Of a stretch of DNA of 64,000 bases, positions 28,058 to 37,288 are shown one piece after another. This DNA comes from Pseudomonas sp. N3-W. Its GTDB lineage: Bacteria; Pseudomonadota; Gammaproteobacteria; Pseudomonadales; Pseudomonadaceae. The position numbers were made by a program, and so were the translations under genes. A model generated the notes under the pieces. That model had not been told where the DNA came from, did no database searches, and saw only the letters and a program-made list of their open reading frames with translations. The stretch is taken from NCBI RefSeq assembly GCF_024970185.1, contig NZ_CP103965.1, positions 3,158,001 to 3,222,000 of the forward strand. The letters are read 5' to 3'. Each line of letters begins with the position of its first letter. Position 1 is the stretch's first letter.

Positions 28058-28537
28058 ATGGCGGATATCCGCGATCTGTCGATTGTGCTTGATCGTATCG
28101 ATCAAGCCATCATCGAAGTGCTGCGCCACGAAGGGCGCATCACCTATCAAAAGCTCTCCGAGCGCGTGCACCTGACGCCCAGACCCTGCCTGGAAAGGGT
28201 GCGCAAGCTGGAACAGCTCGGGGTCATTCGCGGGTATGGCGCGATTCTCGATGAAAAGAAACTGGCACCGGGGCTGTCGTTACTGGTGTTGGTGGCGCTG
28301 TCGAACCAGAGCGGGCGCTCAGCGCAAAAGGCCTTCGAAGCCAGGGTCCGGGCCACGCCGCAGGTGCTGGAGTGTCGCTTGATCAGCGGCGCGTTCGACT
28401 ACAGCCTGCGCATGCGTTGCCGGGACATGGAGCATTACCGGGTGTTGACCGAAGTCTGGTTCGATGACCCGGATCTGCACATCGACAAACTGGTGGGCCA
28501 TCCGGAACTGGCGATGGTCAAGACCACCATGGAATAG
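28058..28537 (+). CDS. Lrp/AsnC family transcriptional regulator
   Basis: A 159-residue feast-famine regulator. The N-terminal helix-turn-helix (residues 10-60) has GRITYQKLSERVHLTPRPCLERVRKLEQLGVI; the C-terminal RAM domain binds small ligands, often amino acids. It lies 12 bases after the ATPase gene, so it is part of the operon and probably senses the transported amino acid to control this locus and the genes at 28.8-30.8 kb. Confidence 0.92.
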   Translation: MADIRDLSIVLDRIDQAIIEVLRHEGRITYQKLSERVHLTPRPCLERVRKLEQLGVIRGYGAILDEKKLAPGLSLLVLVALSNQSGRSAQKAFEARVRATPQVLECRLISGAFDYSLRMRCRDMEHYRVLTEVWFDDPDLHIDKLVGHPELAMVKTTME

Positions 28538-28550
28538 CCAACACTACAAT

Positions 28551-28632
28551 CCCTTGCTCGCGATAGCGGTGAGTCAGTCGACATCGTTGGTGACAGACAC
28601 TCAGTCATCGCGAGCAAGCTCGCTCCCACAGG
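28551..28632. repeat. REP pair (inverted)
   Basis: CTTGCTCGCGATAGCGG (from 28553) faces ATCGCGAGCAAGCTCGCTCCCACAGG (to 28632). It separates the transporter operon from the ctlX-like gene. Confidence 0.82.
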
Positions 28633-28755
28633 TTCTTCGCTTCAACAGGTCTGGATTTACCCCTCGCCGAATCGGCTGAAGCACATAAAATCTTCAGCCG
28701 TTTCCATCCCCGCAACCCCCACCAATCAACCGGGTTTACCCCGCATCAAACCAGA

Positions 28756-28781
28756 CAATGAGCACCTCTCAACCCTCATTG
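28756..28781 (+). promoter_or_regulatory. Inverted repeat upstream of the ctlX-like gene
   Basis: CAATGAG (28756-28762) and CTCATTG (28775-28781) are perfect 7-base arms with a 12-base spacer, ending 11 bases before the ATG. It could be a regulator site or an mRNA hairpin near the start. No other Shine-Dalgarno is evident, so the hairpin could matter for translation. Confidence 0.45.
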
Positions 28782-28792
28782 ATTCTGTGCCC

Positions 28793-29731
28793 ATGCAAAC
28801 CACCAATACCGTCTTGATGATTCGCCCGACACGTTTCTCCTTCAACCAGGACACGGCGGCCAACAACCGTTTCCAGCAACCAGCTGCGGTGGCGGAAGAC
28901 GTCCAGCTCAAGGCATTGCAGGAATTCGATGGCTACGTCGCCGCGCTACGCAGCCATGGCGTCGACGTCAGAGTACACAACGACGCCGAAGTCCCGCACA
29001 CCCCGGACTCGATCTTCCCCAACAACTGGTGGAGCAGCCACCCCGACGGCACGCTGGTGCTGTACCCGATGCAGGGCCACAACCGGCGCCTGGAGCGGGA
29101 CAAAGGCGTGCTCGACTGGCTGCGCGATGAGTACCGTGTCGAGCAGTTGCTGGACCTGTCCAGCCTCGAACAACAGGAAGTATTCCTCGAAGGCACCGGC
29201 AGCATGGTGCTCGATCGTCAGCAGCGGATTTGCTACGCCGGTTACTCCACGCGAACCCATAGCCGTGCCCTGGATCAGGTGGTCAGTCATCTGGGCTACG
29301 AACTGTGTGCGTTCAACGCCGTGGACCGTCAGGGCGTCGCGATTTACCACACCAACGTAATGATGAGTGTCGGTACGCGCCTGGCAGTGGCGTGCCTGGC
29401 ATCGGTCAGTAATCCCGGTGAACGGCTGGCCTTGCGCTCGCGGCTGGAGGCCAGCGGCAAACAGGTGATCGCGCTGGACTTGGCCCAGTTGGAGTCCTTC
29501 GCCGGCAACATGCTGGAAGTTCACAACGCCAACCATGAGCCGTTGCTGGTGATGTCGCGCACGGCCTGGCAATCGCTGGACGCAGCTCAGCGGCGTGTTA
29601 TCGAAAGTCACGTCACGCCGCTGCCGGTGAACATCGACACCATCGAACGCATTGGCGGCGGCAGCGCCCGCTGCATGTTGGCAGAAGTCTTTCTCCCCAA
29701 ACATCTGGCCACTCAGGAGCAAACACGATGA
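28793..29731 (+). CDS. CtlX-like guanidino/ureido-group hydrolase (arginine deiminase/DDAH fold)
   Basis: A 312-residue protein of the amidinotransferase fold. It shows the CtlX pattern: IFPNNWWSSHPDGTLVLYPM, an Arg-Arg after it (HNRRLERD), LEGTGSMVLD, the catalytic His in YHTNVMMSVGT and the catalytic Cys in GGGSARCMLAEVF. The Asp usual in DDAH near the start of the fold is Asn here, as in CtlX. CtlX-type proteins are linked to citrulline use in Pseudomonas, from memory; the exact reaction is uncertain. The ATG at 28793 is favoured over a GTG at 28787. It overlaps the AstA-like gene by four bases. Confidence 0.8.
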   Translation: MQTTNTVLMIRPTRFSFNQDTAANNRFQQPAAVAEDVQLKALQEFDGYVAALRSHGVDVRVHNDAEVPHTPDSIFPNNWWSSHPDGTLVLYPMQGHNRRLERDKGVLDWLRDEYRVEQLLDLSSLEQQEVFLEGTGSMVLDRQQRICYAGYSTRTHSRALDQVVSHLGYELCAFNAVDRQGVAIYHTNVMMSVGTRLAVACLASVSNPGERLALRSRLEASGKQVIALDLAQLESFAGNMLEVHNANHEPLLVMSRTAWQSLDAAQRRVIESHVTPLPVNIDTIERIGGGSARCMLAEVFLPKHLATQEQTR

Positions 29732-30762
29732 TCGTCCGTCCCGCCACACCGGCAGACCTGCCGGCCCTGTTAGCCCTGGCCCATAGCGCCGGCACCGGTT
29801 TGACCACATTGCCCGCGGACGCCGCACGGTTGCGCCAACGCCTGGATTGGGCGGCGAAAACCTTTGCCGGCGACGCCGAACGTGCCGATGCCGATTACCT
29901 GTTTGTACTGGAGAACGACCGGCAGCAAGCGATTGGCATTTGCGCCCTGGCCGGGGCCGTCGGGCTGCGCGAACCCTGGTACAACTATCGTCTGGGGCTG
30001 TTGGTTGCCGCGTCGAAAAACCTCGGGATCAACCAGCAGTTGCCAACGTTGTTCCTGGGCAACGACATGACCGGCCATTCGGAGCTGTGTTCGCTGTTCC
30101 TGCACGCCGATCATCGCAGCGGTCTGAATGGCCGCTTGTTGTCCAAGGCGCGGTTTCTGTTTCTGGCGGAGTTTCGCCAACACTTCGGCGACAAGGTAAT
30201 TGCCGAGATGCGCGGTTACTCGGACGAAAGCGGCGTTTCGCCGTTCTGGGAGGGCCTGGGCCGGCATTTTTTCAAGATGGATTTCGCCGACGCCGATTAC
30301 CTGACCGGGCTGGGCAACAAGACGTTTATCGCCGAGCTGATGCCCAAATTCCCGCTGCCTACCTGCCTGTTGCCGGAGGCGGCGCGCACGGTGATTGGCC
30401 GCGTTCATCCCAACACCGAGCCGGCGCTGGGCATGCTCAAGGCCGAGGGATTCGAGCATCGGGATTACATCGACATCTTCGACGGTGGCCCGTTGATTGA
30501 ATGCGCCACCGGGGACATCCGTGCGGTGCGTGACAGCGAAGTGTTGCAACTGAGCATCGGCACGCCGGGGGAGCAGGCGCAGACGTATCTGGTGCATAAC
30601 CGCCAATTCGCCGACTGCCGGATTACGGCGGCAGCGGCACGGGTGGCGACGGGGACATTGATTGTCGAAGCGCAGACCGCAAAGGCACTGGGTTTGCGCG
30701 CCGGGGACTCAGTGCGGGCGGTGAGTCTGGCGGTTCTGGCGTCGCTCCGGTCGGCCGCCTGA
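29728..30762 (+). CDS. Arginine N-succinyltransferase-like protein (AstA family)
   Basis: A 344-residue acyltransferase resembling AstA/AruF/AruG, which transfers succinyl from succinyl-CoA to arginine or ornithine in the AST pathway. The family marks are LGNDMTGHSELCSLFLHADHR, RHFFKMDFADADYLTG and GRVHPNTEPALGML. The gene starts inside the CtlX-like stop codon. No other ast gene (astB, astC, astD, astE) is present here, so it is a stand-alone copy and may act on citrulline or ornithine rather than serve the full arginine pathway. Confidence 0.88.
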   Translation: MIVRPATPADLPALLALAHSAGTGLTTLPADAARLRQRLDWAAKTFAGDAERADADYLFVLENDRQQAIGICALAGAVGLREPWYNYRLGLLVAASKNLGINQQLPTLFLGNDMTGHSELCSLFLHADHRSGLNGRLLSKARFLFLAEFRQHFGDKVIAEMRGYSDESGVSPFWEGLGRHFFKMDFADADYLTGLGNKTFIAELMPKFPLPTCLLPEAARTVIGRVHPNTEPALGMLKAEGFEHRDYIDIFDGGPLIECATGDIRAVRDSEVLQLSIGTPGEQAQTYLVHNRQFADCRITAAAARVATGTLIVEAQTAKALGLRAGDSVRAVSLAVLASLRSAA

Positions 30763-30778
30763 ATCCGCATGCCCGGCG

Positions 30779-31960
30779 TCATCGCTTTTGTTGCAGCGCC
30801 ACGCGTCGACCGCTCATGAAACACAGCGATCCGCCAATGGCGGTCAGTGCACTCAGGGCATAGAACATGGTCGGCGCCGGGGTGTGCATCAGCAAAAAAC
30901 CGCAGATCACCGGGCTTAGCGCACCGCCGAGGGCCGCCAGGTTCTGCGCGCCGTAGTAGCTGCCGCGCAACTCTTCCGGGGCCAGGGTGTCGACGAACAG
31001 GAACTCCGCCGGGTAAATGATCATTTCGCCGAGGGTGAAGATGAACATCGCGATGCACCAGCTCAGCAGACTGTCGGCCAGGCTGAAACCGATCAGCCCG
31101 ACAATGAACAGGCTGGTGCCACCCGCGATCCAGAATCGCAGCTGCTCACGCTTGAGGAAACGGCCGATCTGGTATTGCAGGAGGATCACGCTGATGGCGT
31201 TGCAGGCGAGCAGGGCGGCCATGGTTTGCAGGGCTCGCTTGGAGTCGTGGGTCACCAGCAGGTATTGCGACAGGTACAGGGTGAAGCGACCATGGACCAC
31301 AGTGCTGAACAGACAACCGCCAGTGAACATGATCAGTGTGCGGTCGTTCTTCAGGGTGATCAGGGTTTTCATGAAGCTTTGTGGCTGACCGGCAGAGGCC
31401 GTCTGGGCCGGGTCTTTCGGAATGCCGATCATCAAGAAAATGCTGAAGAACGCTATGCCCCCGGCAATCAGGAACGGTGCAATCGGATACACCCCGGCGA
31501 TCACCACGCCGAGCATGGGGCCGGTGGCGTAGCCAATGTTGGTCAGGGTGTAGCGCAGGGAAAACGCCTTGGCCCGTTGGCCCATGGGCAGTTTCTCGCT
31601 GAGGATCGCCTTGGAGCCGATAAGGAACAACGCTGACGCGGTTTCGGTAATCACCAGGGTGGCAGTGGTCAGGTAGAGGTTGTTGGCAAACGTCAGCAGC
31701 ACAAAACCGATGGCGCTGGAGAGCATGGCCAGGATCAACAGCCGGCGTTTTTCCAGACGGTCGATGATGTAGCCGCCGTACAGGGCGAGCAGGGTAGCGA
31801 TGAACACCGCGATGCCCAGCAACAGGCCGACGTCCTGTTGGTTGAGGCCCAGCTTGTTGCTCAGGAACAGGGTGAGCAGCGGGCTGGTGATGGCGCGGCT
31901 GACCACGATGGTCAGCGAGACAATCATCAGGCGCCGGATGACGAGCGAGTATTTGGCCAC
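30779..31960 (-). CDS. Major facilitator superfamily transporter
   Basis: A 393-residue inner-membrane protein with about twelve helices. The loop-2 motif A appears as GGYIIDRLEKRRLLI. It resembles proton-driven exporters of the YceL/MdtH sort; the substrate is unknown. The start is GTG at 31960, with AAGGA unusually far upstream (about 12 bases). Its 5' leader is the left edge of the second tandem array. It converges with the AstA-like gene. Confidence 0.88.
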   Translation of the reverse strand: MAKYSLVIRRLMIVSLTIVVSRAITSPLLTLFLSNKLGLNQQDVGLLLGIAVFIATLLALYGGYIIDRLEKRRLLILAMLSSAIGFVLLTFANNLYLTTATLVITETASALFLIGSKAILSEKLPMGQRAKAFSLRYTLTNIGYATGPMLGVVIAGVYPIAPFLIAGGIAFFSIFLMIGIPKDPAQTASAGQPQSFMKTLITLKNDRTLIMFTGGCLFSTVVHGRFTLYLSQYLLVTHDSKRALQTMAALLACNAISVILLQYQIGRFLKREQLRFWIAGGTSLFIVGLIGFSLADSLLSWCIAMFIFTLGEMIIYPAEFLFVDTLAPEELRGSYYGAQNLAALGGALSPVICGFLLMHTPAPTMFYALSALTAIGGSLCFMSGRRVALQQKR

Positions 31961-31967
31961 TGTACTG

Positions 31968-32763
31968 CGATGTCCTTATGCTGATTTTTTAGTGTTCGAC
32001 TTGATATCGAGTTGCAGCCATTCGCGGGCAAGCCCGCTCCCACAGTGGATCAGGTTGCCAACAGGTCCTGTGACTGCCGCAACACCCCTGTGGGAGCGGG
32101 CTTGCCCGCGATGGGGCCAGATCAGCCGCCAATATGCTCAAGTCATCCACATCAATGACTAACAATCCCGATGATGCCCTAATGCTGATTTCTAGTGTTC
32201 GGCGTGATTTCGAGTTGCGGCCATCGCGGGCAAGCCCGCTTCCACAGTAAATCAGGTTGCCAACAGATCCTGTGACTGCCGCAACACCCCTGTGGGAGCG
32301 GGCTTGCCCGCGATGGGGCCAGATCAGCCGCCAATATGCTCAAGTCATCCACATCAATGACTAACAATCCCGATGATGCCCTAATGCTGATTTCTAGTGT
32401 TCGGCGTGATTTCGAGTTGCGGCCATCGCGGGCAAGCCCGCTCCCACAGTGGATCAGGTTGCCAACAGGTCCTGTGACTGCCGCAACACCCCTGATCTAG
32501 ACACAAGCGGGCTTGCCCGCGATGGGGCCAGATCAGCCGCCAATATGCTCAAGTCATCCACATCAATGACTAACAATCCCGATGATGCCCTAATGCTGAT
32601 TTCTAGTGTTCGGCGTGATTTCGAGTTGCAGCCATTCGCGGGCAAGCCCGCTCCCACAGTAAATCAGGTTGCCAACAGGTCCTGTGACTGCCGCAACACC
32701 CCTGTGGGAGCGGGCTTGCCCGCGATGGGGCCCTACCGGTCAGCACATTACTTGAGGTAATCC
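31968..32763. repeat. Tandem array: four units of about 200 bp, each with an inverted REP pair
   Basis: Units begin with CGATG at 31968, 32170, 32371 and 32580, with lengths 202, 201, 209 and 184. Each has TAGTGTTCG, a REP, a 40-base spacer, an opposed REP and a tail. The unit joint (AATCCCGATGATGCC, then TAATGCTGATT) reproduces the deacetylase C-terminus on the right (AATCCCGATAATGCC, 14 of 15) and the MFS leader on the left (TTATGCTGATT). Unit 3 has a changed REP arm. The last unit differs in its tail. No gene is present. Confidence 0.93.
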
Positions 32764-33635
32764 CGATAATGCCGCTCATACACCGCCGCCGGATGATCCT
32801 CGCTCACCTGCGCCGCCGAGTCCGCCCACCATTGCGCAACGTCACCCGCCGTGGCAATCCATACGTCATCGTGGCGTTGAATCCCTTCCAGCAACTCGCG
32901 CAACACGCCAATGCGTCCCGGTGTGGCAATGATTTCCGGGTGCAGGCGCAGCACATAACACAGGCCAAACCGGTGAAAGCCGGCGAAGTCCATTTGCAGG
33001 TTGCCCAGCGTATGGCTATAGGAAGCGATCCGCGATTGTGCCGGTGGCACCGCCGGGCTGAGGTTGAAGGCGAAGTACGGCTCGTCCTCCAGTTCGTAAT
33101 GCAGCGGCAGCTCGATCACTTGCGGCGCGGTGGGATGGGCGAACGGCAGATCATCGCCACGCCATGACGACGACCAGCGAATGCCTTCATCGCTTAGCGC
33201 TTCGATAAACCCAGGCGCGCCGTTGCCGGCCGGGAGGCGAAACCCGGTTGGACGCTGGCCGGTCAACGCGCTCAACGCTTCGCAACCCTTGGCGATGTCG
33301 GCACGCTGAGCCGCCAGATCGAGGTTGTCGTAGTTCTGATGGCGATAACCGGCGCAGGCAATCTCGTGCCCGTCGGCCAGGATCGCACGAATGTGCTCGG
33401 GGTTTTCCTCAGCGACGATGCCCGGAATACACCAACTGCTGGCGACGCCCAGCGTCTTGAACAGATCAAGTAACCGCGTCACCCCGCGTTGGCTGCCGTA
33501 GCGCCAGACCGACAGCGTCTTGTCGCGCCCGGCGACTTCCGGCGCCTGGGTCAGAATGCCATGAATGTCGTTGTAATCGACGGTCAGCACCACGGCGCAT
33601 CGATAGCCCTGGGGCCAGACATTGGAGTCAGCCAT
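32748..33635 (-). CDS. NodB-type polysaccharide-deacetylase-family hydrolase, paralogue A
   Basis: A 295-residue member of the carbohydrate esterase 4 (NodB) fold, in the branch containing PuuE-type allantoinase. The metal-site motifs are TVDYND near residue 18 and GHEIACAGYRHQNYDNL near residue 90; TGFRLPAGNGAPG and LRLHPEIIATPGR follow. There is no signal peptide, so it acts in the cytosol, which argues against cell-wall polysaccharide as substrate. Its start overlaps the second deacetylase stop by eight bases. Confidence 0.82.
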   Translation of the reverse strand: MADSNVWPQGYRCAVVLTVDYNDIHGILTQAPEVAGRDKTLSVWRYGSQRGVTRLLDLFKTLGVASSWCIPGIVAEENPEHIRAILADGHEIACAGYRHQNYDNLDLAAQRADIAKGCEALSALTGQRPTGFRLPAGNGAPGFIEALSDEGIRWSSSWRGDDLPFAHPTAPQVIELPLHYELEDEPYFAFNLSPAVPPAQSRIASYSHTLGNLQMDFAGFHRFGLCYVLRLHPEIIATPGRIGVLRELLEGIQRHDDVWIATAGDVAQWWADSAAQVSEDHPAAVYERHYRDYLK

Positions 33636-34476
33636 GGTGATGCTCCTTCAGCCACCACTGGGCGACATCGCGGCAGGTGGCGAACCACACGTCATCGCGT
33701 TGGCGCATGTGTTCGAAGAGTTTTTCCAGCAACAGGATGCGTCCCGGTTTGCCGGTGATCTTGGGGTGAAACAGGGTGGTCAGGCACAGCCCTTCGTCCA
33801 TGGCACCGTCGTATTCGCGGCACCAGTTATCGAGCGTCAGTTCATAGCTGGCGGTGCGGTCCAGCCCGGACGGGAAATCCGGTGCGCGGGTGTAGGCGAG
33901 GGAGGCGTAATCGTCCATTTCCCAGCGGCCGGGGATTTCCACCAGCGGTGTGGCGTGGCCTGGTACTTTCACCAGGTACGGCCGGTCATCGCCGCGCATG
34001 CTGCTGGAGTAGGTGACGCCAGCGTCCACCAGCATGGCCGGCGTCTCGGCGCGCCAGTCGCCGGACGGCGTCCGAAAACCCTCGGCGCGAATGTGCAGGT
34101 GTTTCCAGAACACCTCGCGTGAGCGCTGCATCACGTCTTTCTGCTGTTGCAGGTTCAGGGCGTAAAAGGATTCGTGTTTGTAGCCGTGGTACGCCACTTC
34201 ATGCCCGCGTTCGACAATCGCCTGACATTGCGTCGGCCAGTTCTCCACGACCCAGGCCGGAACGAAAAAGGTTGTGGGAAGGGCGAATGCATCCAGCAAA
34301 TCGAGCAGGCGCGGCAACGCACGATAAGGCCCATAGCCGCCGAAACCGAAGTACTCGGGCTTGCGCCAGATCGAGCCGTTGAGCATCGCATCGCCGGTCG
34401 GGCCGTCGAGGTCGAAGGCCAGGGCGAGACAGGCTTTGTAGGGAGCAGGCCAGGTGGGTTGGGGTGAGGAGGACAT
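33628..34476 (-). CDS. NodB-type polysaccharide-deacetylase-family hydrolase, paralogue B
   Basis: A 282-residue cytosolic paralogue of the preceding protein. Metal-site motifs: AFDLDGPTGD near residue 20 and GHEVAYHGYKHESFY near residue 90; GFRTPSGDWR and LFHPKITGKPGR follow, in the same order as in paralogue A. The two overlap by eight bases and may form a heteromer or act on related cyclic amide or N-acyl compounds, by analogy with PuuE. Substrate unknown. Confidence 0.83.
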   Translation of the reverse strand: MSSSPQPTWPAPYKACLALAFDLDGPTGDAMLNGSIWRKPEYFGFGGYGPYRALPRLLDLLDAFALPTTFFVPAWVVENWPTQCQAIVERGHEVAYHGYKHESFYALNLQQQKDVMQRSREVFWKHLHIRAEGFRTPSGDWRAETPAMLVDAGVTYSSSMRGDDRPYLVKVPGHATPLVEIPGRWEMDDYASLAYTRAPDFPSGLDRTASYELTLDNWCREYDGAMDEGLCLTTLFHPKITGKPGRILLLEKLFEHMRQRDDVWFATCRDVAQWWLKEHHHG

Positions 34477-34514
34477 CGGTGGCTCTCCATTGATTCAGGG
34501 GCACAGCACAAGAC

Positions 34515-34607
34515 TTGTGGGAGCGAGCCTGCTCGCGAAGAGGCCCTTTCAGCCAGCCGTGATGTCGGCTGGCACAACGCTTTCGCGAGCAGGCTCGCTC
34601 CCACAAA
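34515..34607. repeat. REP pair (inverted)
   Basis: TGTGGGAGCGAGCCTGCTCGCGA (34515 on) faces TTCGCGAGCAGGCTCGCTCCCACA (to 34606), within the putative catabolic operon. Confidence 0.88.
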
Positions 34608-34622
34608 GGGCATCACTCAGCG

Positions 34623-35447
34623 TTACTGACCGGCGTTGATCGTCACCGTCTTGATCGCACCCAACTCAAGATCCCACTTCTTCAAAATGGTCTGATAGCT
34701 GCCGTCATCGATCATGCTCTGCAACGCTCCCTTCACCGCCTCGCTCAACTCAGGCTTCTTCTTGCTCACACCCAGACCGGTGAACTGCACGGTCAGCGGC
34801 AGCCCCACGGTCTTGTACGTGTCCTTTTCCTGATTTTTCAGGTACGACAAGGTCTCGCTGCCCTGTACTGCCGCATCAATACGGCTCTGGCGCAATTGCG
34901 CGCGGGCATCCGCCGAGCCTTCGGTGCCGATGACCACGATCGCAGGCTTGCCATTGGCTTCGCAGTTGATCTTGCTGGAGGCGGCGATTTCAGCCGGGAA
35001 CGTGGTGCGGCGACTGGTGCCGACTTTCTTGCCGCACAGGTCGGTGATCTCGTTCAGGGCCTTGTTTTTCTGCAAGGTGTAGAACTGCGGACCGCTGGTG
35101 AAGTAGTCAACGAAGGTCACACTGGCCTGACGCTCGGCGGTGTCGGTCATGCCCGACAGCACCAGGTCCACACGGTCGGTGGTCAGTGCGTTGATCATTT
35201 GCTCGAAGCCGGTTTCCTGCCATTTGATCTTCACACCCAGACGTTCGGCCAAGGCGTTGCCCAGGTCATAGTCCAGGCCGGTGAGGGTGTTGGTGGCCGG
35301 GTCCTTGAAGTCCATCGGCGGGTAGTTGGGCATGATTGCCACAACGATCTCGCCCTTGGCCTTGATCGCGGCCGGCAACTCGGCGGCGACGCTGACGCCG
35401 GTCGCCATCAGGCCGGCGAGTACTGCGGGGATGACAAAATTCTTCAT
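34623..35447 (-). CDS. Polar amino-acid ABC transporter, periplasmic binding protein
   Basis: A 274-residue family-3 solute-binding protein with a Sec signal peptide (MKNFVIPAVLAGLMATGVSVAA). It shows MPNYPPMDFKDPATNTLTG, GFEQMINALTTDRVDLVLSG and GTEGSADARAQLRQSRIDA. The ATG at 35447 is chosen, as the frame from 35486 adds residues before the signal peptide. It belongs with the ATPase and permease upstream; ligand unknown, probably an amino acid or small amino-carboxylate. Confidence 0.9.
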   Translation of the reverse strand: MKNFVIPAVLAGLMATGVSVAAELPAAIKAKGEIVVAIMPNYPPMDFKDPATNTLTGLDYDLGNALAERLGVKIKWQETGFEQMINALTTDRVDLVLSGMTDTAERQASVTFVDYFTSGPQFYTLQKNKALNEITDLCGKKVGTSRRTTFPAEIAASSKINCEANGKPAIVVIGTEGSADARAQLRQSRIDAAVQGSETLSYLKNQEKDTYKTVGLPLTVQFTGLGVSKKKPELSEAVKGALQSMIDDGSYQTILKKWDLELGAIKTVTINAGQ

Positions 35448-35486
35448 GGTCGTTCTCTTATGAATGTTGTGAGCGCCAAAGGGCAC

Positions 35487-36251
35487 TTAGGTTCGAACGG
35501 CAGAAATGAAGCTTTGGGTGCGCGGGTTTTGTGGGCTTATTAGAATTTCTTCGGGGCTTCCAGCCTCCACGATCTGGCCGCCGTCCATGAACACCATGCG
35601 GTTGGAGACTTCGCGTGCGAAGCCCAGTTCATGGGTGACGACGATCATGGTCATGCCGGTCTGCGCCAGATCGCGCATCACCGACAGCACCTCACCGACC
35701 AGTTCCGGGTCGAGTGCCGAAGTGGGTTCATCGAACAGCATCAGCTTGGGCCGCATGGCCAGCGCACGGGCAATCGCCACCCGCTGCTGTTGCCCGCCCG
35801 AGAGTTCGACCGGGTAGCTGTCGCGCTTGTCGGCCAGGCCGACGCGGGCCAGCAGTTCCAACGCTTCTTCGTGCGCCTCCTTGGGCGAACGCTTGAGTAC
35901 CTGGCACGGACCTTCGATGATGTTTTGCAGCACGGTCATGTGCGGAAACAGGTTGAAACGCTGGAACACCATGCCGGTGGACAGGCGCTGCCGGGCAATC
36001 TGCGACTCGTTGAGCTCGTGCAGCTTGTTGCCGACCACGCGGTAACCGACCAGCTCGCCATCGACCCAGAGGCCGCCCTTGTCGATTTTTTCCAGCTGAT
36101 TGACGCAGCGCAGCAAGGTGCTTTTGCCCGAGCCCGACGGGCCGATGATGCACAGCACTTCGCCTTGCTCGACTTCGATGTTGATGTCCCTGAGCGCGTG
36201 GTACTGGTCGTAATACTTGTTCAGGCTCACGGCCTTGACGATGCTTCTCAT
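35487..36251 (-). CDS. Polar amino-acid ABC transporter ATP-binding protein
   Basis: A 254-residue ATPase with Walker [10 protein letters not shown], signature [15 protein letters not shown], Walker [15 protein letters not shown] and switch His in VVTHELGFA. It resembles GlnQ/GltL. It lies 39 bases upstream of the binding-protein start and 10 after the permease. Confidence 0.95.
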   Translation of the reverse strand: MRSIVKAVSLNKYYDQYHALRDINIEVEQGEVLCIIGPSGSGKSTLLRCVNQLEKIDKGGLWVDGELVGYRVVGNKLHELNESQIARQRLSTGMVFQRFNLFPHMTVLQNIIEGPCQVLKRSPKEAHEEALELLARVGLADKRDSYPVELSGGQQQRVAIARALAMRPKLMLFDEPTSALDPELVGEVLSVMRDLAQTGMTMIVVTHELGFAREVSNRMVFMDGGQIVEAGSPEEILISPQNPRTQSFISAVRT

Positions 36252-36261
36252 GTTCGACTCC

Positions 36262-37140
36262 TCAAGAACGCTTGCCGGCGCCGCGAGCGAAACGACGCTC
36301 CAGACGGCTTTGGCCGAAGGACAGGACCGTGACCACCGCCAGATACCAGATGCCGGCGACGATCAGCAACTCCATCACGCGGGCGTTGGCGTAGTAGATG
36401 TTCTGGGCGTTGTAGAGCAGTTCCGAATACTGGATGACGCTCGCCAGCGAGGTCATTTTCACCATGCCGATGAACTCGTTGCCGACCGGTGGAATGATGA
36501 TGCGCATGGCCTGGGGCAGGATAATCCGGCGCAGCGCTTGCAGACGCGGCATGCCGATGGATTTGGCCGCTTCGTACTGACCGGTGTCCACTGACAGCAG
36601 CCCGGCACGCACCACTTCCGCGGTGTAGGCGCCCTGGTTGATGCTCAAACCGAGCAGCGCAGCCACGAACGGCGTCATCAGGCTCACGGTGTCCATTTCG
36701 AACAGGCCGGGAATGCCAATCGTTGGGAAAATCAGCGCCAGGTTGAACCACAACAGCAGTTGCAGGATCAGCGGCGTGCCGCGAAACAGCCAGGTGTAAG
36801 TCACCGCCACATAACGCAGGATCGGGTTGGCCGACATGCGCATGATCGCCGTGATCACGCCGAAGACAATGCCCAGCGCCATCGCGAGTACCGCCATGAC
36901 GATGGTGTTGAGCAAGCCCCAGATGATCGCCTGGGAGGTGAGGAACTGGCCGATGTACGACCATTCGATCTTGCCTTCGGCAAACGCCCGGACCAGCCCG
37001 AAGATCGCGATGACGATCACGGTGGCGAAGAAAATCCGCCCGTAATAGCGCCGTGGCACGTGTTGGTACTGGGTGATGTCGAACTGGTTCTCCGCCAGTT
37101 TGCGCTCCGCCTGGAGTCGTTCTGCCTGAGTCTGGCTCAT
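36262..37140 (-). CDS. Polar amino-acid ABC transporter permease
   Basis: A 292-residue permease with an unusually long hydrophilic N-terminus ([20 protein letters not shown], about 30 residues) before the first helix. The EAA loop is [20 protein letters not shown]. Only one permease is present, so it likely acts as a homodimer. Confidence 0.92.
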   Translation of the reverse strand: MSQTQAERLQAERKLAENQFDITQYQHVPRRYYGRIFFATVIVIAIFGLVRAFAEGKIEWSYIGQFLTSQAIIWGLLNTIVMAVLAMALGIVFGVITAIMRMSANPILRYVAVTYTWLFRGTPLILQLLLWFNLALIFPTIGIPGLFEMDTVSLMTPFVAALLGLSINQGAYTAEVVRAGLLSVDTGQYEAAKSIGMPRLQALRRIILPQAMRIIIPPVGNEFIGMVKMTSLASVIQYSELLYNAQNIYYANARVMELLIVAGIWYLAVVTVLSFGQSRLERRFARGAGKRS

Positions 37141-37180
37141 GTTGTTTCTCCGTACTGATTTTTCTGACCAAGCACAGTCC

Positions 37181-37274
37181 CTGTGGGAGCGAGCTTGCTC
37201 ACGATAGCGGTGGGTCAGTCAACATCGATGGTGGATGTAATACCGCCATCGCGAGCAAGCTCGCTCCCACAGGG
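37181..37274. repeat. REP pair (inverted)
   Basis: TGTGGGAGCGAGCTTGCTC (37183 on) faces ATCGCGAGCAAGCTCGCTCCCACA (to 37272), between the permease and the lyase-like gene. Confidence 0.88.
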
Positions 37275-37288
37275 GGTTGTGTCGTGGT

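Noticed and set aside
21638..32763. CRISPR array
   Set aside because: The repeats are 111 and about 200 bp long, direct and nearly identical throughout, with no short repeat plus variable spacer pattern and no cas genes.
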